Positions 37,268 to 46,792 of a stretch of DNA of 64,000 nucleotides are shown here, piece by piece (positions within the stretch are counted from its first letter, which is position 1; every line of letters begins with the position of its first letter). The position numbers were made by a program, and so were the translations under genes. The stretch is taken from positions 54,299 through 118,298 of the forward strand of contig JAGVPB010000068.1 of assembly GCA_020052415.1 (NCBI GenBank), given 5' to 3'. The DNA is from Bacteroidales bacterium (GTDB taxonomy: Bacteria; Bacteroidota; Bacteroidia; Bacteroidales; JAADJA01). The notes under the pieces were generated by a model that was not told the origin of the DNA, made no database searches, and saw nothing but the letters and a program-made list of their open reading frames with translations.

Positions 37268-39798
37268 TTCAACAGTTCTTTTAATTTTTCTTCTTCCTTT
37301 CCTTGTTCAATCAGGTAACATTCAACTTTGTCATTAATCACATACTCTTCAAAAGGGATATTTGTCTGATAAGCTTTAATATTCTTGAGCTGTTTTTGCC
37401 CTGTCATTACATCCAATACTTTTTCCTTGTAGGTAGTATCTATGTTACCGAGCAAATGTTCCCCTTTACTTTCTATGATGTAAACCAATTCCAAATGATT
37501 ATCCTCTGTCTTTTTAGCAGCAACAAAGTCAGGACGTATTTTATGTTGTTGCCAGCCTTGAATGGAATACCATTTTCTGTTAACTTTATTTCTAAACCAC
37601 CAAAGAATTTTTTCCTGTTTGTCAAGTATGTCGCCAACTTTTCTTTCAAGCGTATTCATTGCTGTTACTTCAACATCATCGAAAAGATAATACTTGTATG
37701 TGCTTGGAATAGGGCTAACAGTAATAATATCTTCTTTCGGAATTTTATAACCAATACTATCTTCATCGGAAACAGCAAGTACAAGGTTTTTGGCTTTGAG
37801 TTCTTGTAAAAAGATTTCTTCTTCCTGTTTTGTTTTTTCCTCATGAAACTTTTTGCAAAGCTGTGAAACTATGAAGCTATAATGTTCCTTTAGTTTTTCC
37901 TTTCCAATTTTGGTTTCAACTTGTTGCAAATACCTTGTTCCTATAATTCTTGCTAAAAATGGATTTTCTATTAATTCATTAAGTCTGCGTGTTAAGTAAT
38001 CAATATTAATCTCAGCTTTCCCATTGCTTTGCGTTTGTTCTTCAATAAATGATGCTTTACTTGAATCATCTAAAGTAATCGCAAATGCTTTTCTTTCCTT
38101 TGTTTCAGTACTTAGAGAATTTTCAAGTTTTGAAATATAATCTTCTGATATTTCAAGTTTTGAAAAATCTATTTTTGGTTTTATATCACTTTCATAATTA
38201 AACCTTCGCCTTGAGCCACTTTTTTCAGTCATTACCCATACTGGCAAGTAAAATGAATTTTGAAATTTTATTCCAAATTCTTTTTTAATCTTTACAGTTT
38301 TAGTTGCATTTATTGCTTCATTATCACGGAATTTTAGTTTTGTTACTAAGTCTTCAAGTCCTTCGTTTTTAAAGCCAGTTGAAACCCTGTCAAGTATTTC
38401 TCTTGTATCGCCCTTTGTGTAATAAACATAACTTTCGTCAAGTTCTTTAACTCCTGATTTTCTTGCAAAGGGTTGTCTTAAAATTCTACCTACTAATTGC
38501 GTAACACCTGTATTTGAATTTACATTCGGGATAATTCCTAAAATATATGCAAAAGAAAAATCCCAACCCTCACGTAAAGCCTCTTTGGTAATGATAAAGC
38601 GAAAAGGGCAATCCTGAGAAAATAAATTTACATCCTCAATATCATTTTGTGAACTTGTTTTTATTGCAATTTCATTGGGATTTACTTCAAGACTAACCAA
38701 ATATTCTTTTACATCAAGACTGTGAACCCTGCCTTTACCTCTTTGGTCTTTGCCTGTCGCTTCTACTTGTAGCAGAACTGTTGGGCGAATATAAACCCCA
38801 TTGTCTTTTTGATATTGCTTTGCAGTTTCTTCAAGTTTTTCCCGATGCTCTTTAATTTCTTTTACCATTGCTTTCCAATCATTTTCCTGTTTGCTAATGG
38901 GTGGGAGTATATGCATATCAAGTTTTACCATTTCCTCATCTTTAAGTTCAAGGCCGGTAATGGTAACCAAAACATTCATTTCCGCTTTTGGGGTTGCAGT
39001 TAAGCCAAGAACAAATTCAGGATTCAGGCTGTCAATGGTTTTTCGTGCATTTTCCGAAAATACTTTGTGGATTTCGTCAATAATTATAAAAGGTTTAGCA
39101 ACTCGTATTGCATTGCCAAGGCTTGTCATTATAAGCGGCTGCTCTGTGCCAAGTGGAGAAATAAAATCAAGGTTTGGTACTTGTTCCAAAAGTTGTTTGT
39201 GCAAATCGTAACGATTATCAGCAGGGAAAAAGCTGTCATAACCGCCACTGTCCTGAAATACTTTTAACGCTTCTTTGCCATTGGTACGACTTATTGACTG
39301 AATCATTACAAATAAAACAACCAGATTTTCTTCAATATCATTCGTTGTCAACCGTTGCCCTTTTTCTAAAATAATAGTACGGTTTCCGCTGCATTGGTCT
39401 AATAACTGGCGTAACGGATTTCCTTTATCTCTAATTTTTTGGACTGTTTGACTGTAAATAGTTTCGCTCGGAACAATCCAAACTACTAGCCCTGTGCGTT
39501 TTTGAGCAAAAAGATTCTGATACTCCCGAATTGCTTCAACTGCGAGCAAGGTCTTTCCGCCACCTGTGGGGACTTTTATAATCATTCGGGGATAACTGCT
39601 TCCTAATCCATTTGTGCAACGGTCTTTGTAGTCAAGTCCGCTGGTTTGAAATGTTGTTTGCACCCAATTGAGCGTATGACGCATATTTTCAGGCAAAGCC
39701 TGTTTTGCAATGTCGAATGATGTTTTAGTATCTCGGGCAGTTTGCAAAAACTGCTTGAGTGCATTAACAACTTTTATTTGATATTTCTTTAAATACAT
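37264..39798 (-). CDS. res: Type III restriction enzyme, Res subunit
   Basis: An 844-aa helicase-endonuclease. Walker A is at Lys82 (VPTGGGKT) and the DExH box at 241-244 (DEIH). Helicase motif VI-like QLVGRILRQPF is present. The C-terminal PD-(D/E)xK nuclease is visible as RPDFVA...ESKG (about 755-785). Res cleaves DNA when two unmethylated sites are found and needs ATP. It follows the methylase gene after 6 nt and ends overlapping rnr by 4 nt. Length and motifs are intact, so it looks functional. Confidence 0.94.
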   Translation of the reverse strand: MYLKKYQIKVVNALKQFLQTARDTKTSFDIAKQALPENMRHTLNWVQTTFQTSGLDYKDRCTNGLGSSYPRMIIKVPTGGGKTLLAVEAIREYQNLFAQKRTGLVVWIVPSETIYSQTVQKIRDKGNPLRQLLDQCSGNRTIILEKGQRLTTNDIEENLVVLFVMIQSISRTNGKEALKVFQDSGGYDSFFPADNRYDLHKQLLEQVPNLDFISPLGTEQPLIMTSLGNAIRVAKPFIIIDEIHKVFSENARKTIDSLNPEFVLGLTATPKAEMNVLVTITGLELKDEEMVKLDMHILPPISKQENDWKAMVKEIKEHREKLEETAKQYQKDNGVYIRPTVLLQVEATGKDQRGKGRVHSLDVKEYLVSLEVNPNEIAIKTSSQNDIEDVNLFSQDCPFRFIITKEALREGWDFSFAYILGIIPNVNSNTGVTQLVGRILRQPFARKSGVKELDESYVYYTKGDTREILDRVSTGFKNEGLEDLVTKLKFRDNEAINATKTVKIKKEFGIKFQNSFYLPVWVMTEKSGSRRRFNYESDIKPKIDFSKLEISEDYISKLENSLSTETKERKAFAITLDDSSKASFIEEQTQSNGKAEINIDYLTRRLNELIENPFLARIIGTRYLQQVETKIGKEKLKEHYSFIVSQLCKKFHEEKTKQEEEIFLQELKAKNLVLAVSDEDSIGYKIPKEDIITVSPIPSTYKYYLFDDVEVTAMNTLERKVGDILDKQEKILWWFRNKVNRKWYSIQGWQQHKIRPDFVAAKKTEDNHLELVYIIESKGEHLLGNIDTTYKEKVLDVMTGQKQLKNIKAYQTNIPFEEYVINDKVECYLIEQGKEEEKLKELLK

Positions 39799-39804
39799 AG
39801 CTGC

Positions 39805-41409
39805 TTATTGATTGCGTTGAAATAAATTGTATGGAATACCCACATACTCAAACTGGTTGTCGGTCAAATACTCCTCATCCAAGAAGCAAGATGGAGCATA
39901 AACTATCCGTTTTTTACCCGGTTGCTGTTCTTTTATTTTCTCTGCAAGTGTTAAATTAAGCGCAAGGCGTGTAAGCGTTTCGTAATCCTGTTTGTAAACC
40001 AGATAAATGGCTTGTTTACCATATTCACCAACATAAAATTCCGCTTCGTTAATTTTGTCTTCGGCTTCCAGATTTTCTCCTGTACAAAGGTAGTACACAT
40101 ATTTTGCAAATTGTTTGTAGGTTGGCAATTCTCCTTCAAGCATTGTTTCAGCATCAAGCGGAATACCAAGTTTGAAATATTTAAACCCTGCATCATATCC
40201 ATATTTATCAATGGCACGCTTTACTCTCTCCCTTGTAATGTCTTTACAAATATTTTTTTCAGGTTCGGCTTCTGAGTTTTCGGGCATTTGTACTATAATG
40301 CACTTGCGGTTGCCTCCATCTTCTTTGTTCAGTTCCATTACTGCGTGCATGGTGGTGCCGGAGCCGGCGAAAGAATCAAGTATTACTGAATTTTGGTCAG
40401 TTGATAGTTGCAAGATTAATTTAATTAGCGAAGTTGGTTTTGGCGTATCAAAAAGTTTCTTTTCTCCTAAAATAGAAGTCAATTCTTTATTTGCAGCATC
40501 ATTGTGCCCAGCATATTCAAAATTCCACCAAGTATTTGGGACAACTCCTTGTTGTACTTCAAATAAGTATCTCTTGAGTTGAGGTGCGCCTTTGCCGTCT
40601 TTTCCGAAAAAAATACGATTCTCAGCCAACCATTGTTTTATTGTATCTTTACTTCCTCTCCAACTGCTTCCTTTTGGGGGAATATAAACTTTCTCAGTAT
40701 TTGGATTTACAATTTGAAAAACGCTATTAGCAGAATAAGTTTTAACTAATAAATTATCAGAACGCCAAAGTCCTTTACCATCATCATCATCATTTTTATA
40801 AAGTTTGTCTTGTTTCTCTGTTCGTGGAAATAGATTACGATTGAATTTGTTCGACTTCTGGTACATTATTATAAAATCATGCATGGCGGCAACACCAGTA
40901 ACATCATTTGATGCAGCGTATTTTTTTTGCCACATAATATTAGCCAAAAAGTTTTCTTCTCCAAAAATCTCATCTAATATTAATCGTAACCTATGCTGTT
41001 CATTATCATCCATAGAAATAAAAATAGCCCCATCATCGCTCAATAAATCTCTTAACAATTTAAATCGTGGACTTATCATGCATAGCCATTTATCATGCCT
41101 TGTTAAATCGTCAATTCCAACTTGTTTCCCAATCCAATCATTAATCAGCGGGCTATTTACTTTGTCGTTATAAATCCATCCTTCATTCCCTGTATTATAA
41201 GGCGGATCAATGTAAATACATTTTACTTTTCCTGCAAATTGTGGCAAAAGTGCTTTCAGTGCAATAAGATTATCGCCCTCAATAATCATATTCCCGTTTG
41301 CCTTTTCGGGCTTGTAATGCAGTTCGGGTACTTCGTCCAATGTATGAAACGGAACAGCCAAATGGTGGTTCCAGATTATGTTTTTCCCTTTGAATTGGAG
41401 TGTTGGCAT
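39805..41409 (-). CDS. mod: Type III DNA methyltransferase, Mod subunit
   Basis: A 534-aa N6-adenine methyltransferase of the beta class. The catalytic motif DPPY at 68-71 precedes the S-adenosylmethionine motif FAGSG at 347-351. The 275 residues between them hold the target-recognition domain, and PENSEAEPEKN follows. It methylates the recognition site and provides specificity for Res. It lies 3 nt after the ORF6N gene and 6 nt before res. No long homopolymer or simple repeat that could drive phase variation is apparent in the gene. Confidence 0.94.
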   Translation of the reverse strand: MPTLQFKGKNIIWNHHLAVPFHTLDEVPELHYKPEKANGNMIIEGDNLIALKALLPQFAGKVKCIYIDPPYNTGNEGWIYNDKVNSPLINDWIGKQVGIDDLTRHDKWLCMISPRFKLLRDLLSDDGAIFISMDDNEQHRLRLILDEIFGEENFLANIMWQKKYAASNDVTGVAAMHDFIIMYQKSNKFNRNLFPRTEKQDKLYKNDDDDGKGLWRSDNLLVKTYSANSVFQIVNPNTEKVYIPPKGSSWRGSKDTIKQWLAENRIFFGKDGKGAPQLKRYLFEVQQGVVPNTWWNFEYAGHNDAANKELTSILGEKKLFDTPKPTSLIKLILQLSTDQNSVILDSFAGSGTTMHAVMELNKEDGGNRKCIIVQMPENSEAEPEKNICKDITRERVKRAIDKYGYDAGFKYFKLGIPLDAETMLEGELPTYKQFAKYVYYLCTGENLEAEDKINEAEFYVGEYGKQAIYLVYKQDYETLTRLALNLTLAEKIKEQQPGKKRIVYAPSCFLDEEYLTDNQFEYVGIPYNLFQRNQ

Positions 41410-41412
41410 AGC

Positions 41413-41925
41413 TTATATTTTTTTATCAGTTTTAAATCCGATGGGTTTTCTTGGTTCGTTTGCTTCTTGGTGCAAGGCATCAAGTTTGTCGAGTAAGAAT
41501 TTGAAAGCATGATTGAGTTTGGCATCAAGTTTCAGGATTTCTTTTTTCAACTCCTCATTTTCCCTTAACAATGCCCTGTATCGCGCAAAAGCTCGCATAA
41601 TTTCAATGTTTATCTTGATGGCTCTTTCGGAATGCAGCACCGATGAAAGCATTGCAACACCTTGTTCAGTAAAAACGATAGGGTTGGTTGAGGAATGTTT
41701 TAATAATGATAACCGGTCACAATTTGTGACCAGTTCCTTTTTCTCAATTTTTGTTAGTTCAAACATGAAATCTTCCGGGAACCGTTCAATATTTCTTTTA
41801 ACCTGTTGTTTTAAGGCTTTAGTCGGAACACCGTATAGAACTGCCAAATCAGAATCTATCATTACTTTGAAACCCCTGAATTGAAAAATCATTGTTTCGT
41901 ATTCAGGTTTTATTAAACTATTCAT
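41413..41925 (-). CDS. ORF6N-domain DNA-binding protein
   Basis: A 170-aa protein. The N-terminal 90 residues match the ORF6N domain pattern: MIFQFRGFKVMIDSDLAVLYGV, then ALKQQVKRNIERFPEDFMFELTKIE, then LVTNCDRLS and a KHSSTNPIVFTEQGVAMLSSVL-type segment. The C-terminal part is a coiled coil (RENEELKKEILKLDAKLNHAFKFLLDKLDAL). ORF6N domains come from phage regulators and bind DNA. The gene overlaps the XRE gene by 1 nt (TAATG) and lies 3 nt before mod, so it is part of the operon and may modulate expression or DNA targeting. Confidence 0.88.
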   Translation of the reverse strand: MNSLIKPEYETMIFQFRGFKVMIDSDLAVLYGVPTKALKQQVKRNIERFPEDFMFELTKIEKKELVTNCDRLSLLKHSSTNPIVFTEQGVAMLSSVLHSERAIKINIEIMRAFARYRALLRENEELKKEILKLDAKLNHAFKFLLDKLDALHQEANEPRKPIGFKTDKKI

Positions 41926-42224
41926 TACCTGCTCTTTTTATTATATCTCATTCGTTCTTCAGCAACCTTTAATGCTTCAAACCCAAATTCTTCGTCTTCC
42001 AATTCATAAAGTACTTTTTCACTTAAAAAGTCAATTACCAGTTTATCTGAATTAGTTTTATAGAGTTCCGCTAATTTTAAAACCAACTCTTTTGATAATT
42101 TCCGTTCGCCACGTTCCATCTTGCTCAATATAGCCACGTCAATGTCTATGGCTACTGCGGCTTTCCGTAACGAAAAACCAGCCTTTTCTCTCAATTCCCG
42201 TAATTGCAGTCCTACTGTTGACAT
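41925..42224 (-). CDS. XRE-family helix-turn-helix regulator
   Basis: A 99-aa protein with an HTH_3 domain in residues 5-60 (LRELREKAGFSLRKAAVAIDIDVAILSKMERGERKLS) and an acidic C-terminal helix. It is the first gene of the restriction-modification operon and starts 22 nt below a strong promoter motif, the arrangement of a controller protein that times methylase and nuclease expression. The operator was not identified. The end overlaps the ORF6N start by 1 nt. Confidence 0.9.
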   Translation of the reverse strand: MSTVGLQLRELREKAGFSLRKAAVAIDIDVAILSKMERGERKLSKELVLKLAELYKTNSDKLVIDFLSEKVLYELEDEEFGFEALKVAEERMRYNKKSR

Positions 42225-42246
42225 TTTATGTGTTGACTAATATTGT

Positions 42247-42279
42247 CAAAGGTAATACAATTTCAATTACTGATTCAAA
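42247..42279 (-). promoter_or_regulatory. Predicted Bacteroidota promoter for the restriction-modification operon
   Basis: On the minus strand TTTG (42279-42276) is followed after 21 nt by TACCTTTG (42254-42247), a full match to TTG / TAnnTTTG. The start codon of the XRE gene is 22 nt downstream. A controller site could overlap here, but no clear dyad was found. Confidence 0.6.
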
Positions 42280-42457
42280 GAAATTTCAAATTATTTATCA
42301 ACAGATCATTCCAGGTTGATGCTTTGGTCATTAAAGCACTTGTTTAGTCGAGCATTTCAAAATACTTCTCAAAATTAAAACATAACTGGCATTTAATTTT
42401 TTTCTTTCTTTGTCCTTAATATTAATAAGGTTATCAATACCTAATCACATAGGGGTT

Positions 42458-44791
42458 ATGAAAACAAATTGTAATATTTTCCTGCGGCAGGCGATTGGTC
42501 TGATGATCCTGATCTTTCCGGTAATGCTGTTTGCTCAAAACGGAATCATCCGAGGATTTGTATTTGAAAAAGAAACAGGTGAACCTGTAATCTATACAAA
42601 TGTATATTTATATAAAACCCCTTACGGTGCTGCCACCGATGTGAACGGCTATTTTATGATCTCGAAGATTCCTTCGGGAAATTATACACTGCTGGTTACT
42701 TATCTTGGCTTTGATACTTTGAAAATGAGTATGAACGTAAAGGAAAATGACATCATTGATCAAAAATTATATCTCGTAAAAGGCAGCTATACCCTTGAGC
42801 AGGTACAGGTAACAGCCGAAAGGGAGGAAGCACGCACGGAAACACGTACCTCTGTTGTAAAGATTACTCCCAAGCAAATCAAACAAATCCCGGCCATTGG
42901 AGGGCAGCCCGATCTTGCCCAGTATCTGCAGGTACTTCCGGGGGTGGTGTTTACAGGCGATCAGGGAGGACAGCTTTACATTCGCGGAGGATCCCCGATA
43001 CAAAATAAAGTGATACTGGATGGAATGGTCATTTATAATCCATTTCATTCAATCGGGCTTTTTTCGGTTTTCGATACCGACATTCTCCGAAGTGTTGATG
43101 TTTATACCGGTGGATTTGGCGCTGAGTATGGCGGCAGAATTTCTTCTGTGATGGATATTACTACCCGCGATGGTAATAAATCAAGGATTTCGGGTAAGGC
43201 CGGCGCAAGTACTTTCGGGGCAAACCTGATGATTGAAGGGCCTATCATAAAACAAAAGGAAAACGATAGAGGCAGCGCCTCGTTTATTTTTACGGCAAAA
43301 AATTCTTACCTCGAGCAAAGTTCAAAAACTTTATATAAATACATAGATGAAGACGGGCTGCCGTTTAACTATACCGACGTGTACGGGAAAGTATCATTGA
43401 TGGGAGCTAATGGAAGCAAGGTGAATTTTTTCGGATTCAGTTTTAACGACCAGGTGAACAATTACAAGGCGCTCTCCGATTATCACTGGGAATCTTATGG
43501 CGGTGGCTCGAATTTCCTGATCATCCCTGGAAAATCCCCGGTTCTTATCGAAGGTCATTTGGCTTATTCACAATATAAAATTGCCTTAGAAGAAACAAAT
43601 GCCCCTCCCCGCACCAGCTCCATCAATGGATTTAACCTTGGTTTTGATTTTACTTATTTCATCGGTAAGGACGAGCTGAAATATGGAATTGAAGTGCTCG
43701 GATTCACCACTGACTTTGTTTTTGCCAATGCAGTTGGAACCGAAGTTCAGCAAAAAGAAAATACCACCGAACTCGGTGCCTATTTGAAATACAAGAAAAC
43801 ATTGGGTAAATTTTTAATTGAACCAAGTTTGCGGCTGCATTATTATGCCTCTCTGTCGAATATGTCGCTGGAACCGAGGATAGCAATGAAACATAATACA
43901 ACCGAAAGATTCAGGATAAAATTTGCAGGTGGATTTTATTCACAAAACCTCATCAGCGCTACTTCAGATAAAGATGTGGTTAACCTGTTCTATGGATTTC
44001 TTTCCGGGCCAGATGATGTACCCGAAACATTTAACGGAAATGATATAACGCACAAATTGCAAAAGGCGGAACATGCAATTCTGGGATTTGAATTTGAACT
44101 GTCGCGTTTTATTACCACCAATCTCGAATGTTATTATAAAAATTTTTCACAGCTCACAAATATTAACCGCAACAAATTATTTGATGAGGAACGTTATCCC
44201 AATGCTCCGGATGCGATAACCAAGGATTTTGTCATCGAGGATGGATATGCAACAGGTATGGATTTCACAATGAAGTATGACAACAAAAAAATTTATTTAT
44301 GGCTGGTTTATTCACTGGGATATGTGACCCGCAACTATGAAGATGTGAATGGTACCATGAAAAGTTATTATCCTCATTACGACCGCAGGCATAACGTCAA
44401 TTTGGTAGCCAATTATAATTTCGGTGATAAGTTGGATTGGGAGATCAATGCAAGATGGAATTTTGGATCCGGTTTCCCATTCACGCTCACTCAGGGTTAT
44501 TATCCCCTGATCAATTTTGGTGACGGCATCTATACGGATTATACTACAACCAATGAGGAACTCGGGATCATTTATGCCGATTTAAATACGGGACGGTTGT
44601 CATCTTATCACCGCCTCGATGTGGGTATAAAGAAAATTTTTATGCTGGGCCGCTATTCAAAAATCGAAGCAAATATCAGCGTTACAAATGTCTATAATCG
44701 TCAGAATATTTTTTATGTGGACCGTTATACTTTCGAAAAAATATATCAGTTGCCTTTCATGCCAAGCGCCGGTTTAATGTTTACTTTTTGA
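42458..44791 (+). CDS. TonB-dependent outer-membrane receptor
   Basis: A 777-aa receptor. Signal peptide to MLFAQ (about 1-27); a carboxypeptidase-regulatory-like domain (about 30-115, GIIRGFVFEKETGEPVIYTNVYLY); a plug (about 130-250, with IPAIGGQPDLAQYLQVLPGV, QLYIRGGSPIQNKVILDG, GAEYGGRISSVMDI); and a 22-strand barrel ending in the typical aromatic LMFTF. ATG at 42458 starts the signal peptide; the frame continues upstream to a TTG at 42410 that is not preferred. It takes up an unknown ligand across the outer membrane with TonB. There is no SusD partner next to it, so it is not a standard Sus-type glycan locus. Confidence 0.92.
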   Translation: MKTNCNIFLRQAIGLMILIFPVMLFAQNGIIRGFVFEKETGEPVIYTNVYLYKTPYGAATDVNGYFMISKIPSGNYTLLVTYLGFDTLKMSMNVKENDIIDQKLYLVKGSYTLEQVQVTAEREEARTETRTSVVKITPKQIKQIPAIGGQPDLAQYLQVLPGVVFTGDQGGQLYIRGGSPIQNKVILDGMVIYNPFHSIGLFSVFDTDILRSVDVYTGGFGAEYGGRISSVMDITTRDGNKSRISGKAGASTFGANLMIEGPIIKQKENDRGSASFIFTAKNSYLEQSSKTLYKYIDEDGLPFNYTDVYGKVSLMGANGSKVNFFGFSFNDQVNNYKALSDYHWESYGGGSNFLIIPGKSPVLIEGHLAYSQYKIALEETNAPPRTSSINGFNLGFDFTYFIGKDELKYGIEVLGFTTDFVFANAVGTEVQQKENTTELGAYLKYKKTLGKFLIEPSLRLHYYASLSNMSLEPRIAMKHNTTERFRIKFAGGFYSQNLISATSDKDVVNLFYGFLSGPDDVPETFNGNDITHKLQKAEHAILGFEFELSRFITTNLECYYKNFSQLTNINRNKLFDEERYPNAPDAITKDFVIEDGYATGMDFTMKYDNKKIYLWLVYSLGYVTRNYEDVNGTMKSYYPHYDRRHNVNLVANYNFGDKLDWEINARWNFGSGFPFTLTQGYYPLINFGDGIYTDYTTTNEELGIIYADLNTGRLSSYHRLDVGIKKIFMLGRYSKIEANISVTNVYNRQNIFYVDRYTFEKIYQLPFMPSAGLMFTF

Positions 44792-44895
44792 TTTGATTCC
44801 GGATCAATAATTAATATTTAGGAAATGTACAATTTTATAATTCAAAGTTCGAAAGCTGTAATGCGGTAAATGTTTCTAAAAAAAACAGCTAACTT

Positions 44896-45870
44896 TCAGT
44901 ATTTTCTGTTCATTAATTTATCCGTAACGTTTCTCAATTCCGATTTACTTGTGTCAGCCACATTTAAATCATCCAAATAAACCATTGCAGACTGATGATA
45001 TCGTTTTATTTCTGCTTTTGTGATATTTTTCAGATCAAGTTGTTGATAAATCGCCTTTACACCATTGACCTTTTCGTCAAAATTTGTAAAGTCCGGGCTG
45101 AAAAAATGTATTAATTCATCTTGTTTCTTCTTGTCTGCCAGTTCGAACGCCTTCAGGTACAGAAAAGTTTTTTTATTTGTTACAATATCTCCCCCGTTTT
45201 TCTTTCCGAATTTAACTTCATCGCTAAATATATCAAGCAAGTCGTCCTGTAGCTGAAATGCAATCCCGATATTCTCACCGAACCTGTAAAGCTTTTCGGA
45301 ATCTTCCGTTGGCGATCCGCCAATCACAGCTCCTATTTTAAGACTTCCGGCTATCAGAACGGCTGTTTTAAGCCTGATCATGCTTATGTAATCCTCAATT
45401 GAAACATTGTGCTGTGTTTCAAAATTCAAATCGTATTGTTGTCCTTCACAAACTTCAATGGCGGTTTGGTTAAAAACATGCAACACCTGTGATTGAACCT
45501 TACCGGGCGCTTTCATAATGAGTTCATAAGCAATTGCCATCATTGTATCACCGGATAAAATTGCAATGTTCTGATTCCATTTTTTATGAACGGTTTCTTT
45601 GCCTCTCCTTATAGATGCATGATCCATAATGTCGTCGTGCATCAACGTGAAGTTATGGAAAATTTCAATTCCGAGAGCAGGATTTAATGCCTCATGGATA
45701 TCCGTTCCAAACAAATCGCAGGCAAGAAGGCACAAGGTAGGCCGTAGGCGTTTTCCGCCAAGGCACAGCATGTATTTTATGGGTTCATAAAGCTCAGCAG
45801 GTTTACGGTTAAAATTGAGTTCATCAATTTTTTGCTGTATGACTGACTGAATATATTCGGTTGAAAGCAT
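44896..45870 (-). CDS. Polyprenyl diphosphate synthase
   Basis: A 324-aa all-helical trans-prenyltransferase. The first Asp-rich motif is D79-D80-x-x-D83 (MHDDIMDHAS) and the second D209-D210-x-x-D213 (QDDLLDIF). KRLRPTL and GQQYDLNFE-type segments are present. An aromatic residue five positions before the first motif and the lack of an insert suggest a short to medium chain product such as geranylgeranyl diphosphate, but this is inference. It follows rmlA after 14 nt. Confidence 0.9.
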   Translation of the reverse strand: MLSTEYIQSVIQQKIDELNFNRKPAELYEPIKYMLCLGGKRLRPTLCLLACDLFGTDIHEALNPALGIEIFHNFTLMHDDIMDHASIRRGKETVHKKWNQNIAILSGDTMMAIAYELIMKAPGKVQSQVLHVFNQTAIEVCEGQQYDLNFETQHNVSIEDYISMIRLKTAVLIAGSLKIGAVIGGSPTEDSEKLYRFGENIGIAFQLQDDLLDIFSDEVKFGKKNGGDIVTNKKTFLYLKAFELADKKKQDELIHFFSPDFTNFDEKVNGVKAIYQQLDLKNITKAEIKRYHQSAMVYLDDLNVADTSKSELRNVTDKLMNRKY

Positions 45871-45884
45871 GAAGTTTTACAGGA

Positions 45885-46748
45885 TTATTGTTCAATGATT
45901 CCCAGGAGATACTGACCATAGCCGCTTTTAAGCAAAGGCTGAGCCAGCATTGCCAGCTGATCTTTATTAATGAATCCTTTACGATAGGCAACTTCTTCAA
46001 TGCAGCCGACTTTAAGTCCCTGCCGCTGTTCGATGACCTGTACGAACTGGGAGGCCTGCAACAGCGACTCAAAAGTACCGGTGTCGAGCCAGGCAGTTCC
46101 ACGACTTAAAATTCCGACTTTCAGCTTTTCATATTCAAGATAGTGCTTGTTTACGTCGGTAATTTCATATTCGCCCCTTGCGCTTGGTTTAAGGTCTTTA
46201 GCCACCTGCACTACCGAGTTGTCATAGAAATATAAGCCCGGTACAGCGAAATTCGACTTGGGCATCATAGGTTTTTCTTCGATTGAGATTGCTTTCAGGT
46301 TTTTATCAAATTCCACAACGCCATACCTTTGCGGATCCGATACATGGTAAGCAAAAACAACGCCTCCGACTGGATCGCTGTTTTCAAGGAGAAGTTTCTC
46401 AAGACCTGAACCATAAAATATATTATCACCCAAAATAAGACCGACTTTATCACCTCCGATAAATTCTTCACCAATAACAAAAGCCTGGGCAAGCCCGTTG
46501 GGTACTTGCTGCTCGGCATATTGAAAAGAACATCCCAGGATTTTACCATCGCCTAAAAGCCTTTGGAAATTAGGCAGATCCTGTGGCGTAGAAATAATAA
46601 GGATATCCTTTATTCCGGCCAGCATAAGTATGGAAAGCGGATAATATATCATTGGCTTGTCATAAATCGGCATTACCTGCTTGCTGATTGCAAGGGTAAT
46701 AGGTGACAAGCGTGTGCCGGCACCTCCCGCCAAAATGATTCCTTTCAT
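45885..46748 (-). CDS. rmlA: Glucose-1-phosphate thymidylyltransferase
   Basis: A 287-aa nucleotidyltransferase making dTDP-glucose from glucose-1-phosphate and dTTP, the first step to dTDP-rhamnose and related sugars. The motifs [38 protein letters not shown] and [11 protein letters not shown] are all present, and the length is standard. The rmlB, rmlC and rmlD genes are not adjacent, so the pathway must be completed elsewhere. It lies 44 nt after the exporter gene and 14 nt before the polyprenyl synthase, suggesting a cell-envelope operon. Confidence 0.94.
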   Translation of the reverse strand: MKGIILAGGAGTRLSPITLAISKQVMPIYDKPMIYYPLSILMLAGIKDILIISTPQDLPNFQRLLGDGKILGCSFQYAEQQVPNGLAQAFVIGEEFIGGDKVGLILGDNIFYGSGLEKLLLENSDPVGGVVFAYHVSDPQRYGVVEFDKNLKAISIEEKPMMPKSNFAVPGLYFYDNSVVQVAKDLKPSARGEYEITDVNKHYLEYEKLKVGILSRGTAWLDTGTFESLLQASQFVQVIEQRQGLKVGCIEEVAYRKGFINKDQLAMLAQPLLKSGYGQYLLGIIEQ

Positions 46749-46792
46749 AAATTTATAATTTAAGGTGTTACAACTATTTGAACAATTTTACA

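Noticed and set aside
42458..44791. Polysaccharide utilisation locus
   Set aside because: The TonB-dependent receptor has no SusD-like partner, glycoside hydrolase or matching regulator next to it.
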